Shown in pieces: positions 11,001-20,582 of a DNA stretch of 64,000 nucleotides. Within the stretch, counting starts at the first letter, position 1. Each line of letters starts with the position of its first letter. The notes under the pieces were generated by a model. That model saw nothing but the letters and a program-made list of their open reading frames with translations, did no database searches and had not been told where the DNA came from. The DNA comes from Cerrena zonata. Its lineage: Eukaryota > Basidiomycota > Agaricomycetes > Polyporales > Cerrenaceae. The translations under genes were made by a program, and so were the position numbers. The stretch lies in contig JASBNA010000022.1 in assembly GCA_038087015.1 (NCBI GenBank), positions 372,001-436,000 on the forward strand, read 5' to 3'.

Positions 11001-12700
11001 CTACTCATTCAGTTCATCATTCGAGTCAAGTAGGCTATGAAGGCAATCATCAATGTAGGTTGTACATATAGAAGGGGATCAACGTACTTGTGCTGTTTGA
11101 GTAAAGTACACTCCCCACCATTCTCCAAGTCGATACTGTACGAGTAGAAATATCCGTCTGATGAGATAACCATAACCTGAGGTAACGTTCTACAGGGAAA
11201 GCGTCAGAAGAGGTCTAGTGAGTGACCGAAGTCTCAAACGTACCCGCTCAATGCGACTACGCTCTTCGTGCCACTAGTCGGTAGCCGAAGGAACGCAAAA
11301 TCTCGAGACGGTTCCCACATCTCAGTTAGAGTATTTGGGAGGTAGCCGCCAACGGACGATGTGATGTTCTTGGTCAGATGTAATGAACGTCGACGAAGAC
11401 TTGACCTAAGTGAGATGAGGTAAGCACCTCTCTGGTTTCTTTTGAACAGTATGGGACTTACGAAACACTGCCGTTCTTCTTCTTTTCAATGAATGCGTCA
11501 TAACCTCCGTCTAGACCTTGTTCACTAACATCCCTACTATCTAGCGATCCGGCCGGACTTGAAGGCGAAGTCAGCCCGCTCTGACTGCTCTTCCCATTCC
11601 CGCTCGACGACTTCTGGGGACCTAGCTTGAAAACATGGATCGTATCATGAGCCGAACTAACAGCAAGCAAAGTCGAAACAATGTTGAAGTTCATCGAATA
11701 AATCCTGGCTTCTCTCGTCCCCCGTCGGAACTGATACAGTTTCTCGGCTCCGGGTATGCTCCAAACCCGAATGACGGTACCTTTATCGGACGCTGTTGCT
11801 AGTAGAGTACCTGTCGAATTTATTGAGATGCATGAGATAGGGGATTTGTGCGCTTGTATAACATTGGTGACGGTTAGTGTCCGGGTTGAGAAGATCAGGA
11901 CATCGCCTGCGTTTGAAGCTGATGGGGTTGGAGATGACCCTGAAGCATTCGAGGTGGGCGAGGGGACGGGTGAAGGGTATGCGAGGTAGGAATTGTCTGA
12001 AGAAGGCGAAAGCGCAACGATCGCTATACCAGGAAGATCATTAGTACCGGAAAGCAAATAAGCTCCATGCTGGAAAGGCAGCACCTACCTTCAGGGTTCG
12101 GTGTTGTTTCAATGACATGAAGTAACCGCATGTTGGAAATGTCGTAGATGTATATCTCGTTCTCGAGGACAATGACCAGTGTCTTCCTGTTCAGCTTGAC
12201 GGCAAGAATCGAGGATGGGAACAGCAGTTCACATATCATGGATTGCCTCTAGAGGATTTGGGGGATATGTGAGCTTCGTGATCTCCATAGAAGTATAGCG
12301 TAAGGTGGGATAGATCCGGGGTTGGAGACCCATCCCTTGTGTCCCGCAGTGAATGGAGCGGTAGGACATACCTTCGTATTGACGATCTGCAATTTCCTCG
12401 GACTTGACTGGGGGTGATCGGCTGCGCCTACGAGTGCAATTAATGATGTACAGAAGAGCATTTCCACAATGCCTCGAGCACCGTCATCTAATGTAACGTC
12501 AGGATAGGCATCTCCATAGCATCGTTAAGCACGCACTCATGGTATATACCCGACCGAACGGATCGCAATTGGTTATACTGTAGCCTTTCCGAGTACCCAC
12601 AGAGATACACCTAGTCCAAGCTCAGAGTGTGAGGGGCGAATACCGGGAGTACTTGTTTGGTAACCTACGTGAAGTCTTGATTGAAGTTGGCAAACAACAT
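11001..12700 (-). CDS. ATG18: PROPPIN autophagy protein Atg18
   Basis: Atg18 is a seven-bladed beta-propeller that binds PI3P and PI(3,5)P2 through an FRRG loop and works with Atg2 in autophagosome formation and vacuole membrane homeostasis. The first exon gives [10 protein letters not shown] from the ATG at 12700. Short exons follow: [52 protein letters not shown] and [17 protein letters not shown]. Then come [38 protein letters not shown] and the key lipid-binding [15 protein letters not shown]. The C-terminal blade reads [20 protein letters not shown] and the last exon ends [10 protein letters not shown] at the stop complementary to 11001-11003. A Ser/Pro-rich insertion sits before the FRRG blade, in [16 protein letters not shown]. 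All junctions use GT-AG introns and keep the frame. Confidence 0.93.
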
Positions 12701-13226
12701 ATTGGAATTAGCTCGTTCTGCCATTCACTTGGTTCTTTATGGTTTCTTCCAGGATAGTACGTATATAATGTGATATGTCTGAAGCAAGGAAAGAGGGATA
12801 ATGAGCGGTAGAAGTAGTTGAAGGTCAAGGGTAAGATGTCACTCAGACTGTGCCAGTCGCGTTTGGCTATAGATGGGATGAATTCATGGCGTGGGAATAA
12901 GATAAGATTAGATCACTGCTTCGAAGTAATACCTGAGCCTAGGGTAGACTACAGTGGTAGCAGACTCAAAGTACAGCTTCAATACCGCTGTAAAGTAAAT
13001 AGTATATAGACCTAGTAGAATTTAAAACAGGTATACTGACGTGAAGTAGAATTTGACTAAAGGCTCGTAACTCAAGGACTCCTGGTACATGTAACGAACT
13101 GAGACTTGACGGATCATCTCCTCGATGTCGGGTCATAAATGATTGAGTTGTGAGCAGTGTGTTGCTAATATACATCGAATATGCTACAGTACCTATTTTT
13201 GGTATTGCGAGCTAAAAATTACCTCA
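12701..13226. other. Intergenic region between ATG18 and TRL1
   Basis: Both neighbours are on the minus strand. This spacer carries the ATG18 promoter side and the end of TRL1. Only short unsupported open frames are present, and no core promoter element was clear. Confidence 0.5.
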
Positions 13227-15834
13227 TTAATCCTTCACCCTGCCCTTCATCCATACACCGCCCAACGCAAACTCTCCAATATTCTGCTTCTCACCCGCCC
13301 TCCACCGAGCGACCAAATCCTTCGCTTCCACCGCAGGGATGTCCTTCGACCTCGTACCCACAGTGATGTGTAACCGATCCTTCACCTCAGAGGGCATCTT
13401 CAACATATAATCCGCTGCTTTGGTTCGTTCCTCGGAATCGAGGTCGAGGCCGTCGTCCGTAGAAACAGCTAGATCTTCAACGACTATGGCCATAACTCGG
13501 TCGTCCCAGATGATGCTATCAAGTCGGAAAGTAAAGAGAGCATTTTTAGAGAGTTCGCGAGATCGGTCCCATAGCTGCTGGTTATCACCATGTAGAGACT
13601 TGGAGTGGACGAGGGTAATGTGAGGAACACGGTCTCCTGTTCGGCCGTTCTTCAGTAACTCGTCCCAGAAGGCTTTCCCCTCTGGAGGAACACCATCCGC
13701 GCCCGCCTGTTCCTTCATAAACATAACCATATCGAACTCCGGCAGCAGAGCATAGTACCTCGGTGTAGGAGCGCTGCTCTCCTTCTTGGTGTTCCTCTTC
13801 GTCTTTGGTGAATACCCTCTCACAATCGCCAACGCCTCGCCCATCTTCTCGACTTCTGGTCTTGGAACTCCAAGGACTTCTACACATGCGTCGACGGCTC
13901 TCTTCAACGCACTCTCAAGATCCTCTTCGATGTCCATCTCGATAGACACGTCAACCTCGTTTTCTTTTAATCCCTCAGCTTGCTTGAGGAAGTTCCACAA
14001 TACGTCTTCGTAAGAGCGATTATCGTCTGCACGGAGGGTTTGGTGATTTTCTCCACGAGTGGAAATTCGATCACTGCATACACGATGGATAGTAGAAAGC
14101 GGGATATCGAAAGACCAATTAAAGGCCATTAAGCGGACAGGAGGGATGATACTTCGCGTGGCGTCGCGAAGTTGTTGACGGTGTTGTATGAGATGATTAT
14201 TTCTAAGTGAGTTTGTTAGTATTTCGTATCGGGGAATAAAGATATAGTAATGCGTACTTATCGGCAATAACGACGTCATGTTTCTTCAGTAGATTGACGA
14301 CATTCTTGACAAAGATGGGGGCGGGCTTCTTCGCCTGAACGTCATCGCTTTGGGTGTGCCCGAATCCAAAAAGGTGCACCAATGCAACAGCGATGGATGT
14401 CTTCCCAACTCCAGGGATCGCCACAGGCACAATGACCGTCTTTCCGAATTCTTTTGTACCTTCAGAGTCTTTCGAGACGGCCTGATGAGTCAGGGACAGG
14501 GTCTTTACGCCCTTCAAGACGTCCTGGCCCTCGGGAGTTTCCAACCATTCCAAAAAAAGTTCGCGAGTAGCAATAATTCCCCGACCTTTGTTGTAGTCAG
14601 CGAAAGGCTTGGGGTCTCTATTGACCTCGTTGATTACCCATTGGACGTAGGCTTTCGTCTCTGGTCGCCTCAGCTTATTCCTTGGTACGTTGCCTTGAGA
14701 GAGACCTTTCGAAAGAAGAGACTTGGTGACCTCTCTCCAGTCACGATACATCATGTAAGGCTCGTCGAATTTGACTTTGAAGAAGAAGGAGGATCCGGGT
14801 TCGTACGGAGACGCACTCGCAGGTTTGTCGCCCCTGGTAGGTGGGTGGGAAGAAACATGTGTTCGTACGACGAATCCTTCGAGGGCTTTACCGTGCCATT
14901 TCCCAGTACTACCGACCTCGTCGGTGAATGCTTTAACCTCGGGAATAGTTTGGAAGACGACGGAAGCGGTCTGAATGAAACCCCATTCACTCGCAAAAGA
15001 ATCGACAACGTCCTGGAGCATAGTTTTGAAATGTTTGGAACATTCGTTGAGACCGTGGAGATGTAGACCGGTTTCTTCTTTGCCATAAGGAAGGACATGT
15101 TCTTCAAATGAGTCATCGCAGAGCTTTAAGGAAGTTAGCATCGACTATGTATGATGATTGAACAACTACCTCTGCCACGGCGGTCCAATTCTTCTCCCAA
15201 AGGAATTTGGAAAGATCTTCCTCTGTTCTGCCAACCGATTCGAGATGTTTTAGTAGCCATTTGTAACCCACCTGTGAGTGAGCTTGTGGTTCATTCGCGG
15301 CACCAACAGCGTGCTTCGAAGTAACTACAAGTTTTGTAGGAGTTAGGGCAGCAATAAAGATAATACATCCATTTGATTTCAGTGTTAGCGTGTAGGGGGG
15401 CTGAGTATGCTGTTCCAGAGCAGCCCACTACACTTGGATAGATTGATGAGCGAGCCAAAAAGACATTGATCGCACATAGACATTCGACTTACCGAATTCC
15501 AAGGCACTTCACCGATATTGAAGAACTTGTCATATCCTCTTACCACAATGCGATACTTGATCTCATCGGCCACTTTGACTTCTTGGGTAAAGACTCCTCT
15601 GGCCAAGGTGGGAAATGGGGAAGGGATGTCATAGTATTTAAACTCGTTCATCTTCCAGCTACGAAGATGGATGGATGGATCTGCCGGTGCAGTGTACTGT
15701 GTTGATCGGATTAGTTTAGGTGAGTTTTTGGAAACCTGGTGTAATCGTGAAACAAGTTCATGATCTTCCTTGTTGATTTTAGAAGCAAAGTCCACTGTGG
15801 ACAGAGATGATGAAGAGGTAGCAGTAGACGACAT
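13227..15834 (-). CDS. TRL1: Fungal tRNA ligase Trl1 (ligase, kinase and cyclic phosphodiesterase)
   Basis: The three-domain fungal tRNA ligase seals tRNA exons after intron excision and joins HAC1-type mRNA in the unfolded protein response. Start MSSTATSSSS at ATG 15834; a longer upstream frame begins only at GTG. The adenylyltransferase domain has RGYDKFFNIGEVPWN, whose KFFN lysine is the AMP acceptor, then LTLKSNGCIIFIAAL and VTSKHAVGAANEP in the next exon. The kinase domain has the P-loop AIPGVGKTS. The C-terminal cyclic phosphodiesterase has the two HxT motifs HITLVHS and HITVGTRS. Exons join in frame, including an acceptor at 15428 before WAALEQHTQPP and a junction at about 14220-14270 (VVIADK to NNHLIQH). 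The stop is TAA at 13227-13229. An intron-containing tRNA gene lies 336 bp upstream. The gene appears complete. Confidence 0.93.
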
Positions 15835-16169
15835 GGTTTTGATTGGGGCTCGCAGAAAACCGTGGCGTATTTGAGGGAATTTGGAGTGTACTGGATTCCG
15901 AGTTGGAGTCACGGACGCGGGATTGATGACTAGGTTTTGCGGTGCATACGAATGATACCTCAGACAACGACCGAACAGATCGGTTGGATGGTTGAATACA
16001 AATGGAGGCCTGGTAATATTCGATGAGTATGATGTTACAATGCTACAGTAGAATCAAGATTCAGGGTTAGGATCAACTTACGGTTTGAATACCTTTATCA
16101 TCATGGACGGTGGTCGTATGACCGGAGATTTGAAATGTCCATGACAGCTTGGTGCCCCCCAATCAATCA

Positions 16170-16249
16170 TCGGATATGGTGTAGTGGCTAACATTATCGC
16201 CTCTCATAGGAGTGCGCGATAGCCCGGGGTTCAATTCCCCGTATCCGAA
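16170..16249 (+). tRNA. tRNA-Glu (anticodon CTC) with an 8-nt intron
   Basis: The sequence folds into a full cloverleaf. The acceptor stem pairs TCGGATA with TATCCGA, and T8 and G9 are in place. The D stem is GTGT/ACAT. The anticodon stem ATCGC/GCGAT is perfect, and the T arm is CGGGG-TTCAATT-CCCCG. The discriminator is A16249. Fifteen bases separate the anticodon stem strands instead of seven; removing TAGGAGTG (16207-16214), just 3' of position 37, restores the loop CTCTCAC with anticodon CTC at 16203-16205. An A box (TGGTGTAGTGG) and a B box (GGTTCAATTCC) are visible. The position of the insert is the canonical place for tRNA introns removed by the Sen endonuclease and Trl1. Confidence 0.9.
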
Positions 16250-16272
16250 TCGTGTTAGACATCTTTAGATTC

Positions 16273-16277
16273 TTTTT
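16273..16277 (+). terminator. Pol III terminator for the tRNA-Glu gene
   Basis: A run of five T lies 24 bp after the tRNA 3' end and is the first T-run of adequate length downstream. Confidence 0.6.
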
Positions 16278-16750
16278 GTCTTTGTTCACATCTAACTTCA
16301 CGTACACTACTCGATGATATGCGGTTTTCACATCTATTCAAACATACATATACTGTTTCTGACATTGTCCATGAACCATGAACATTCCAGTAACACTTCT
16401 TATTTAGGGCCATAGACCAGGTTTCTTGATTCTCGTCAACTGCTCTGACATATACACATTGTCTAGGCAATCCGGTAGCCACAGGTAGGTCAATGCTTAT
16501 CTCTTCTGCAGAAAGAAAAACAGTTATTCCTTTCATTAAGTCAATGTATGCTCCCGTCCACACGCCACACCGATCATAGAATGTTAAAAGCGATTTAACA
16601 TTTATTTGTTCTCTGACTGTGGCGCATTGACCAATGCTTGAGCTAAAGATATATAAGAGGAAGCTGGTTTCTCCCCTCTAGTTTTCTTTTCTTCTTGTTC
16701 TGCGACATCTGTTATCTGCTAGACTCCAACCACCCCTTTCCCTCATCGCC

Positions 16751-17779
16751 ATGATTCCGGTCTGCAACAATTTTACAGATGTATGTACGTCCAACAACGG
16801 ATATAAAGTCCCACTTGCCTGACCTCCTGGACATATAACTCTAGGTGGAACGATATATGATGTCTGCCTTAGAACGTATAGCTCAATCAACTGGGGCCAA
16901 GACGTATTGCAAAAGTCCCCGTCCTTTGGTGGAACAAGTAACACGGTGTCTGTCAGTAATCTCCAGCTCCTTTATCGTTACTGCTACTGAAAACTTAATC
17001 ATAAAACTCCACAGGCGGCGTGATACTGGTTGGTCATTTGATAATCCGAAGGCCAATACATATTTGTTCCTTCCTCATTCTTTAGTGAACTTCGACTTAA
17101 TCATCAAAGATATATATACTGCTCTTGGTAAGCTTATATGACCATCTCTAGAGGACTAATGAACATGTCACTGATTGCCTTTTAGGCTGGATCATCACCC
17201 TCGATTTGGAATTTTGCTCTCCGATTGATTTGAAAGGGGACGAAGACGAAGCTGAACTACTTTTTCGTTTTGCACGTATGTGCAGTATACTGAAACATGA
17301 TTACGGAATACAGTACGGTGCCCAGGACGTAACGCTGTGGGTTACCGAACCCATCAAGATCCTACTACCCATCGGTGCCCATACTCGTAAGTTGTGGCTA
17401 AATCTCGATCCCGATCAACAGATGTGCTTTCAAGAGAAGTCGATGTATTTCCAGGATAGCGACGCGCATGGTACAATTATTGAAATGAGATGTTGGCAGC
17501 TGACCAACCAGATCTCAAGGTCATGTGTCGAGGGGAGGTCAGCATTAGTGTTTTCTCGTAGCCTTTTGATAGTACTCATTGTTACATCATAGTACGTTCT
17601 CCAGCGTGGACCCTAATTTCCATGCCCTGGAGATATCTGTCCCACTCGCTCGCATAGATCCAAGTCTGAGGCCCGAAAACCTTTATGAACGTAGTGCACA
17701 CTTAAAGTCGCTACGTAGCGACCGTCGCTATATGGCAACTACACAAACTATTGGATGCAAACATCCAGAAAGTATGTAG
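16751..17779 (+). CDS. Hypothetical protein, spliced, unrecognised family
   Basis: I do not recognise this protein. A consistent gene can be read: ATG 16751 (MIPVCNNFTD), an intron to 16844, then VERYMMSALERIAQSTGAK continuing in one open frame through RRRDTGWSFDNPKANTYLF and LVNFDLIIKDIYTAL. An intron near 17128-17186 leads to GWIITLDLEFCSPIDLKGDE, LLFRFARMCSILKHDYGI and VTLWVTEPIKILLPIG. A third intron near 17538-17591 leads to STFSSVDPNFHALEISVPLA, ending GCKHPESM at TAG 17777-17779. No signal peptide or membrane segment is apparent. Its neighbours (tRNA-Glu, F-box pseudogene) give no hint of role. Coherent splicing supports a real gene, but the first exon is the least certain part. Confidence 0.5.
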
Positions 17780-17794
17780 GCACATTGCTGTCAT

Positions 17795-17814
17795 TGACTC
17801 GGACATCCGAGTCA
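17795..17814. repeat. Perfect 9-bp inverted repeat (TGACTCGGA / TCCGAGTCA)
   Basis: Two perfect 9-bp arms with a 2-base CA centre, just after the stop of the preceding gene. Similar GACTCGGA half-sites occur at 55146 and 55431. It could be a 3'-end hairpin, a protein-binding palindrome or residue of a small element. Confidence 0.6.
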
Positions 17815-18053
17815 GCGGTTGTGATTCCCTATTATGTTTTGTTTCGAAAATTTCTATATTACAGAAATAGAAAATATTAATACACTATAATCAGGATGAT
17901 AAAGTACAATGATGGATACACGGTTACGATCCTCTGGGTCCTGAGTAGGATATTTGTGAGGTACTTAGTATCTTCCTACCTTGAAATCGACTCCTTACGA
18001 TCGATTACTCAACCGCCTCTAGTCATTTGTGATCCCTTCCACCACAGCAAGTT

Positions 18054-19255
18054 ATGACGGTTGCAGTGATGACCTCGTATACAAGCCATCCTAGTTTCAG
18101 TGCTATACATTGTGGTCTCAGAAATATTGATATCCTACAAATCATACTTTACTTCTTAGGACCATACCCTGATCGCAATGAGAAGACACAGGATACCAAA
18201 GAATGCTCGTTGACTCTAGCAAGGCTTGCCAGGGTTTGCAGGGCATTCAAAGAGCCTGCTACCGCTGCCATATGGCGTACATTGGATGGCTTGGATTCTA
18301 TCCTGTCGTTGTTACCCGATACTAGTTTTTGCACACCTGTAAGTCGATACAATATGGACGCCTAATATTTAATCCTGACCGAAGCTAGGAACTTGAACAT
18401 GATATCTTCAAACAGCTGAAATCGTATTCCGGATTCGTCCAACACCTGATTTACTCCGGCGGGGTAGGATCACAAAAAGACATTTCGAAACTTGCTTTCT
18501 TATACCGGATTTCTCGTGGGGAGGTGTTACTTCCAAACCTGTGCTGTTTAACATTACGCTGTTGGCCAATCACTACAACCGAGGTATCACTTCTCTACTC
18601 CACTGACTTGCGTCATTTCGCCATCGACATCCGTGCAAAAATGCCCGAGTTGGCAGCATCGTTTGGAAAGCTCTCAAAATCGCAACAATAACACCTTTGC
18701 ATCCAGTCTCTTTCTCAACGATGTCCAAAACTCAGTAGCGTTGCTGTAAATTTACAACTCAAGCGCATTGATATACTGTGCCTCGGTCCTATGTTCCACA
18801 TGAAACATCTAATTGATATATCAGTTGGCTGTATGGAATCTACCACACTCAGCGATGTTCGCCATCGATGGTACGAAAAACTGTCTGTAATGGAGCACCT
18901 TCGCAACCTCCGTTTCGACATCTTTGAGCTTGAAGCGGATTCTCTCAGGGGTGTGGCACTTGGTGAATTCCGACACTTACGTTGCCTTGATATTACGACG
19001 GACATTCCGTTCTCTTTATTATTGGACTCGTGGCGTCCTCACTTGCTGGTCAATATAACGATGTGGTTCGCCGTAGACGGAGAGGGGCTCACTTTGACGG
19101 AATGGTATAGGTTTAGAGATTGCGTAGAAAAATTGGTGTCGACCGCGGGAAAGATTTTAATGGCATTCCGACTTTATAACTCAGGGACTATCGGAAGTCA
19201 TGAACTACCTGACACTATCCAACCCCTTCTAACAATGCAATATCATGTTCTTTAA
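18054..19255 (+). pseudogene. Degenerate F-box/LRR-like gene
   Basis: This is a paralogue of the intact minus-strand gene at 44151-45820. Exon one (MTVAVMTSYT..., then LRNIDILQIILYFLGPYPD and ARLARVCRAFKEPATAAIW) matches that gene's LRNIDILQDILDLL and ASLARVCKALQDPALTVLW, an F-box region. An intron from about 18340 leads to ELEHDIFKQLKSYSGF and LPNLCCLTLRCWPITTTEVS. The frame then meets TAA at 18689-18691 inside SQQ*HLCIQSLSQRCPKL, where the paralogue reads QQQQLCIQLLSRRCPRL. The same frame continues to 19255, and further similarity (NHVSDREI versus NHPFHVADQDI) lies in another frame beyond it. One nonsense mutation plus a later frame break make it non-functional, unless the stop is read through. 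Confidence 0.75.
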
Positions 19256-19724
19256 GTGGCACTCTAGGAACCATGTTTCTGATCGCGAAATCCAACTTTC
19301 TAGAGCATTGAACAAACCTATCCGGGTGAGAGGAGGTACGATATGTGTAGAACTCTTAGAATAATTAGTAACACAACTGACCACACTCAGGTGTGGTCAA
19401 CTTAAAAGGGGCATGCACATAATCAATATCAGGACGAGACGAAATGCGTGAGACTAGACTTAGGACATGTCCTGTACTGGACCTCGGGAGCTCCAGCTTC
19501 GTAACTTACCTCAATATGATTTTTTACATCAGTCAGCCGACGGGAAAGTCACCAATCGCTAAGAGAAGATGTAGAAAACTGTGGTGCCTGTGAATGACGT
19601 ACTCTCCTTGAGTGACAGTATTTGTTGCATGACTGGCACGATCGTCGCTTAAGTAGCATGGTCATGAAGTCATTCTGGGATATAGTAGCTCGTACGTGAA
19701 CATTATACACCACATGGGTGGTAA
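19256..19724. other. Intergenic tail of the F-box pseudogene
   Basis: The first 100 bases or so keep frameshifted similarity to the C-terminal half of the F-box paralogue. A short hairpin follows at 19378. The rest, down to the HAP3 stop codon, shows no feature. Confidence 0.45.
19378..19399. repeat. Perfect 9-bp hairpin (TGACCACAC / GTGTGGTCA)
   Basis: Two perfectly complementary 9-bp arms with a 4-base TCAG loop, between the F-box pseudogene and the 3' end of HAP3. No T-run follows, so a pol III terminator is unlikely. Function is unknown. Confidence 0.65.
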
Positions 19725-20313
19725 TCAGTCACGAGCTTCGTTTGCCGCTTCACGAGAGGAGCCAGCAATGGCTGTCTGATGCTAGATGCTCGTCAAAACC
19801 ATGACTCTACGCGAGGGACTACAAGGTACTCACCTGGCGTAACTTCGCGAGATGGATCTTGAGGACTTCCGCGTAGTTATCGAAGCCTAAAGTAATCATG
19901 GCGTAGAGGATGTCTTCCCCGCCTATTGTTTTCCGCTTTTCCATCTGACATTTCTCCGCGGCTTCTGAGGTTATGAAGCTAATATACTCAGAGACGCATT
20001 CCTGAACACACTCCTTAGCTTCCTTCGAGATTTTTGCTGTGCCGGGAACGGCGGACTTCATGATACGTGCAACGTTGGCGATCTAGTCACTCGTTCCGAT
20101 GCATCACATGGCAGATTAGCATAGTCATTATTGGGAGCGTATACTACAACTATTACGTACAGGGAGAAAACGGTCCTGTTCACGATATTCTCCCACTTCT
20201 TGTTCTGTGATAGGAGCGGGCTCAGGGGCTTCACGAGGAGCCTCTGGGGCAACACCTGAACCATCGTTTTGAGGTGCGATGATGGGTGGTTGGGATGGCT
20301 GAAAGTCTGCCAT
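19725..20313 (-). CDS. HAP3: CCAAT-binding factor subunit Hap3 / NF-YB
   Basis: This histone-fold subunit of the heterotrimeric CCAAT-binding complex pairs with the NF-YC-like Hap5 and then NF-YA-like Hap2 to bind CCAAT promoters in the nucleus. The start is [10 protein letters not shown] at ATG 20313; the longer frame upstream begins only with TTG. Exon one ends in EQDRFLP, and an intron to about 20080 leads to [20 protein letters not shown]. The core follows: [38 protein letters not shown] and [15 protein letters not shown] final small exon ([18 protein letters not shown]) ends at TGA, complement of 19725-19727. The histone-fold residues are all as expected for the family. The gene is divergent from BRR2 with 269 bp between starts. 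Confidence 0.9.
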
Positions 20314-20582
20314 TCTGGGGGGTCCGCCCTGCAAGAGCGTCGCCAGTTTTCCTGTATGGATCTAGCGGGTATTATTGTGATGTACAATGACTCTGGCACT
20401 GGGGAGTCAACGCAAGCGTATTGTTGTGGCTCCGGACAAGTTGATGGGCGCCTATGGGCGTTCGTTGGATAGTAAAGTAAACGCGCAACTTCCCATTTAC
20501 ACATTTACACATTCCTGTTTTCCTTCCTTCCCCCACCCACTCACCCACCTCCCAGTCGTCTTACCCGACGACGACCTCCACC
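20314..20582. promoter_or_regulatory. Shared divergent promoter region of HAP3 and BRR2
   Basis: Only 269 bp separate the two start codons, so both promoters and 5' UTRs must lie here. Pyrimidine-rich sequence precedes the BRR2 ATG. No TATA box stands out. That the promoter is shared is inferred from geometry. Confidence 0.5.

Noticed and set aside
14350..15066. Forward open frame of 238 codons over TRL1
   Set aside because: It is a shadow of the TRL1 coding strand. The minus-strand protein has the ligase and kinase motifs and the forward one has none.
15835..15912. Longer N-terminus for Trl1
   Set aside because: The extension begins at GTG, not ATG, and the natural start is the ATG at 15834. 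Nuclear genes rarely use GTG starts.
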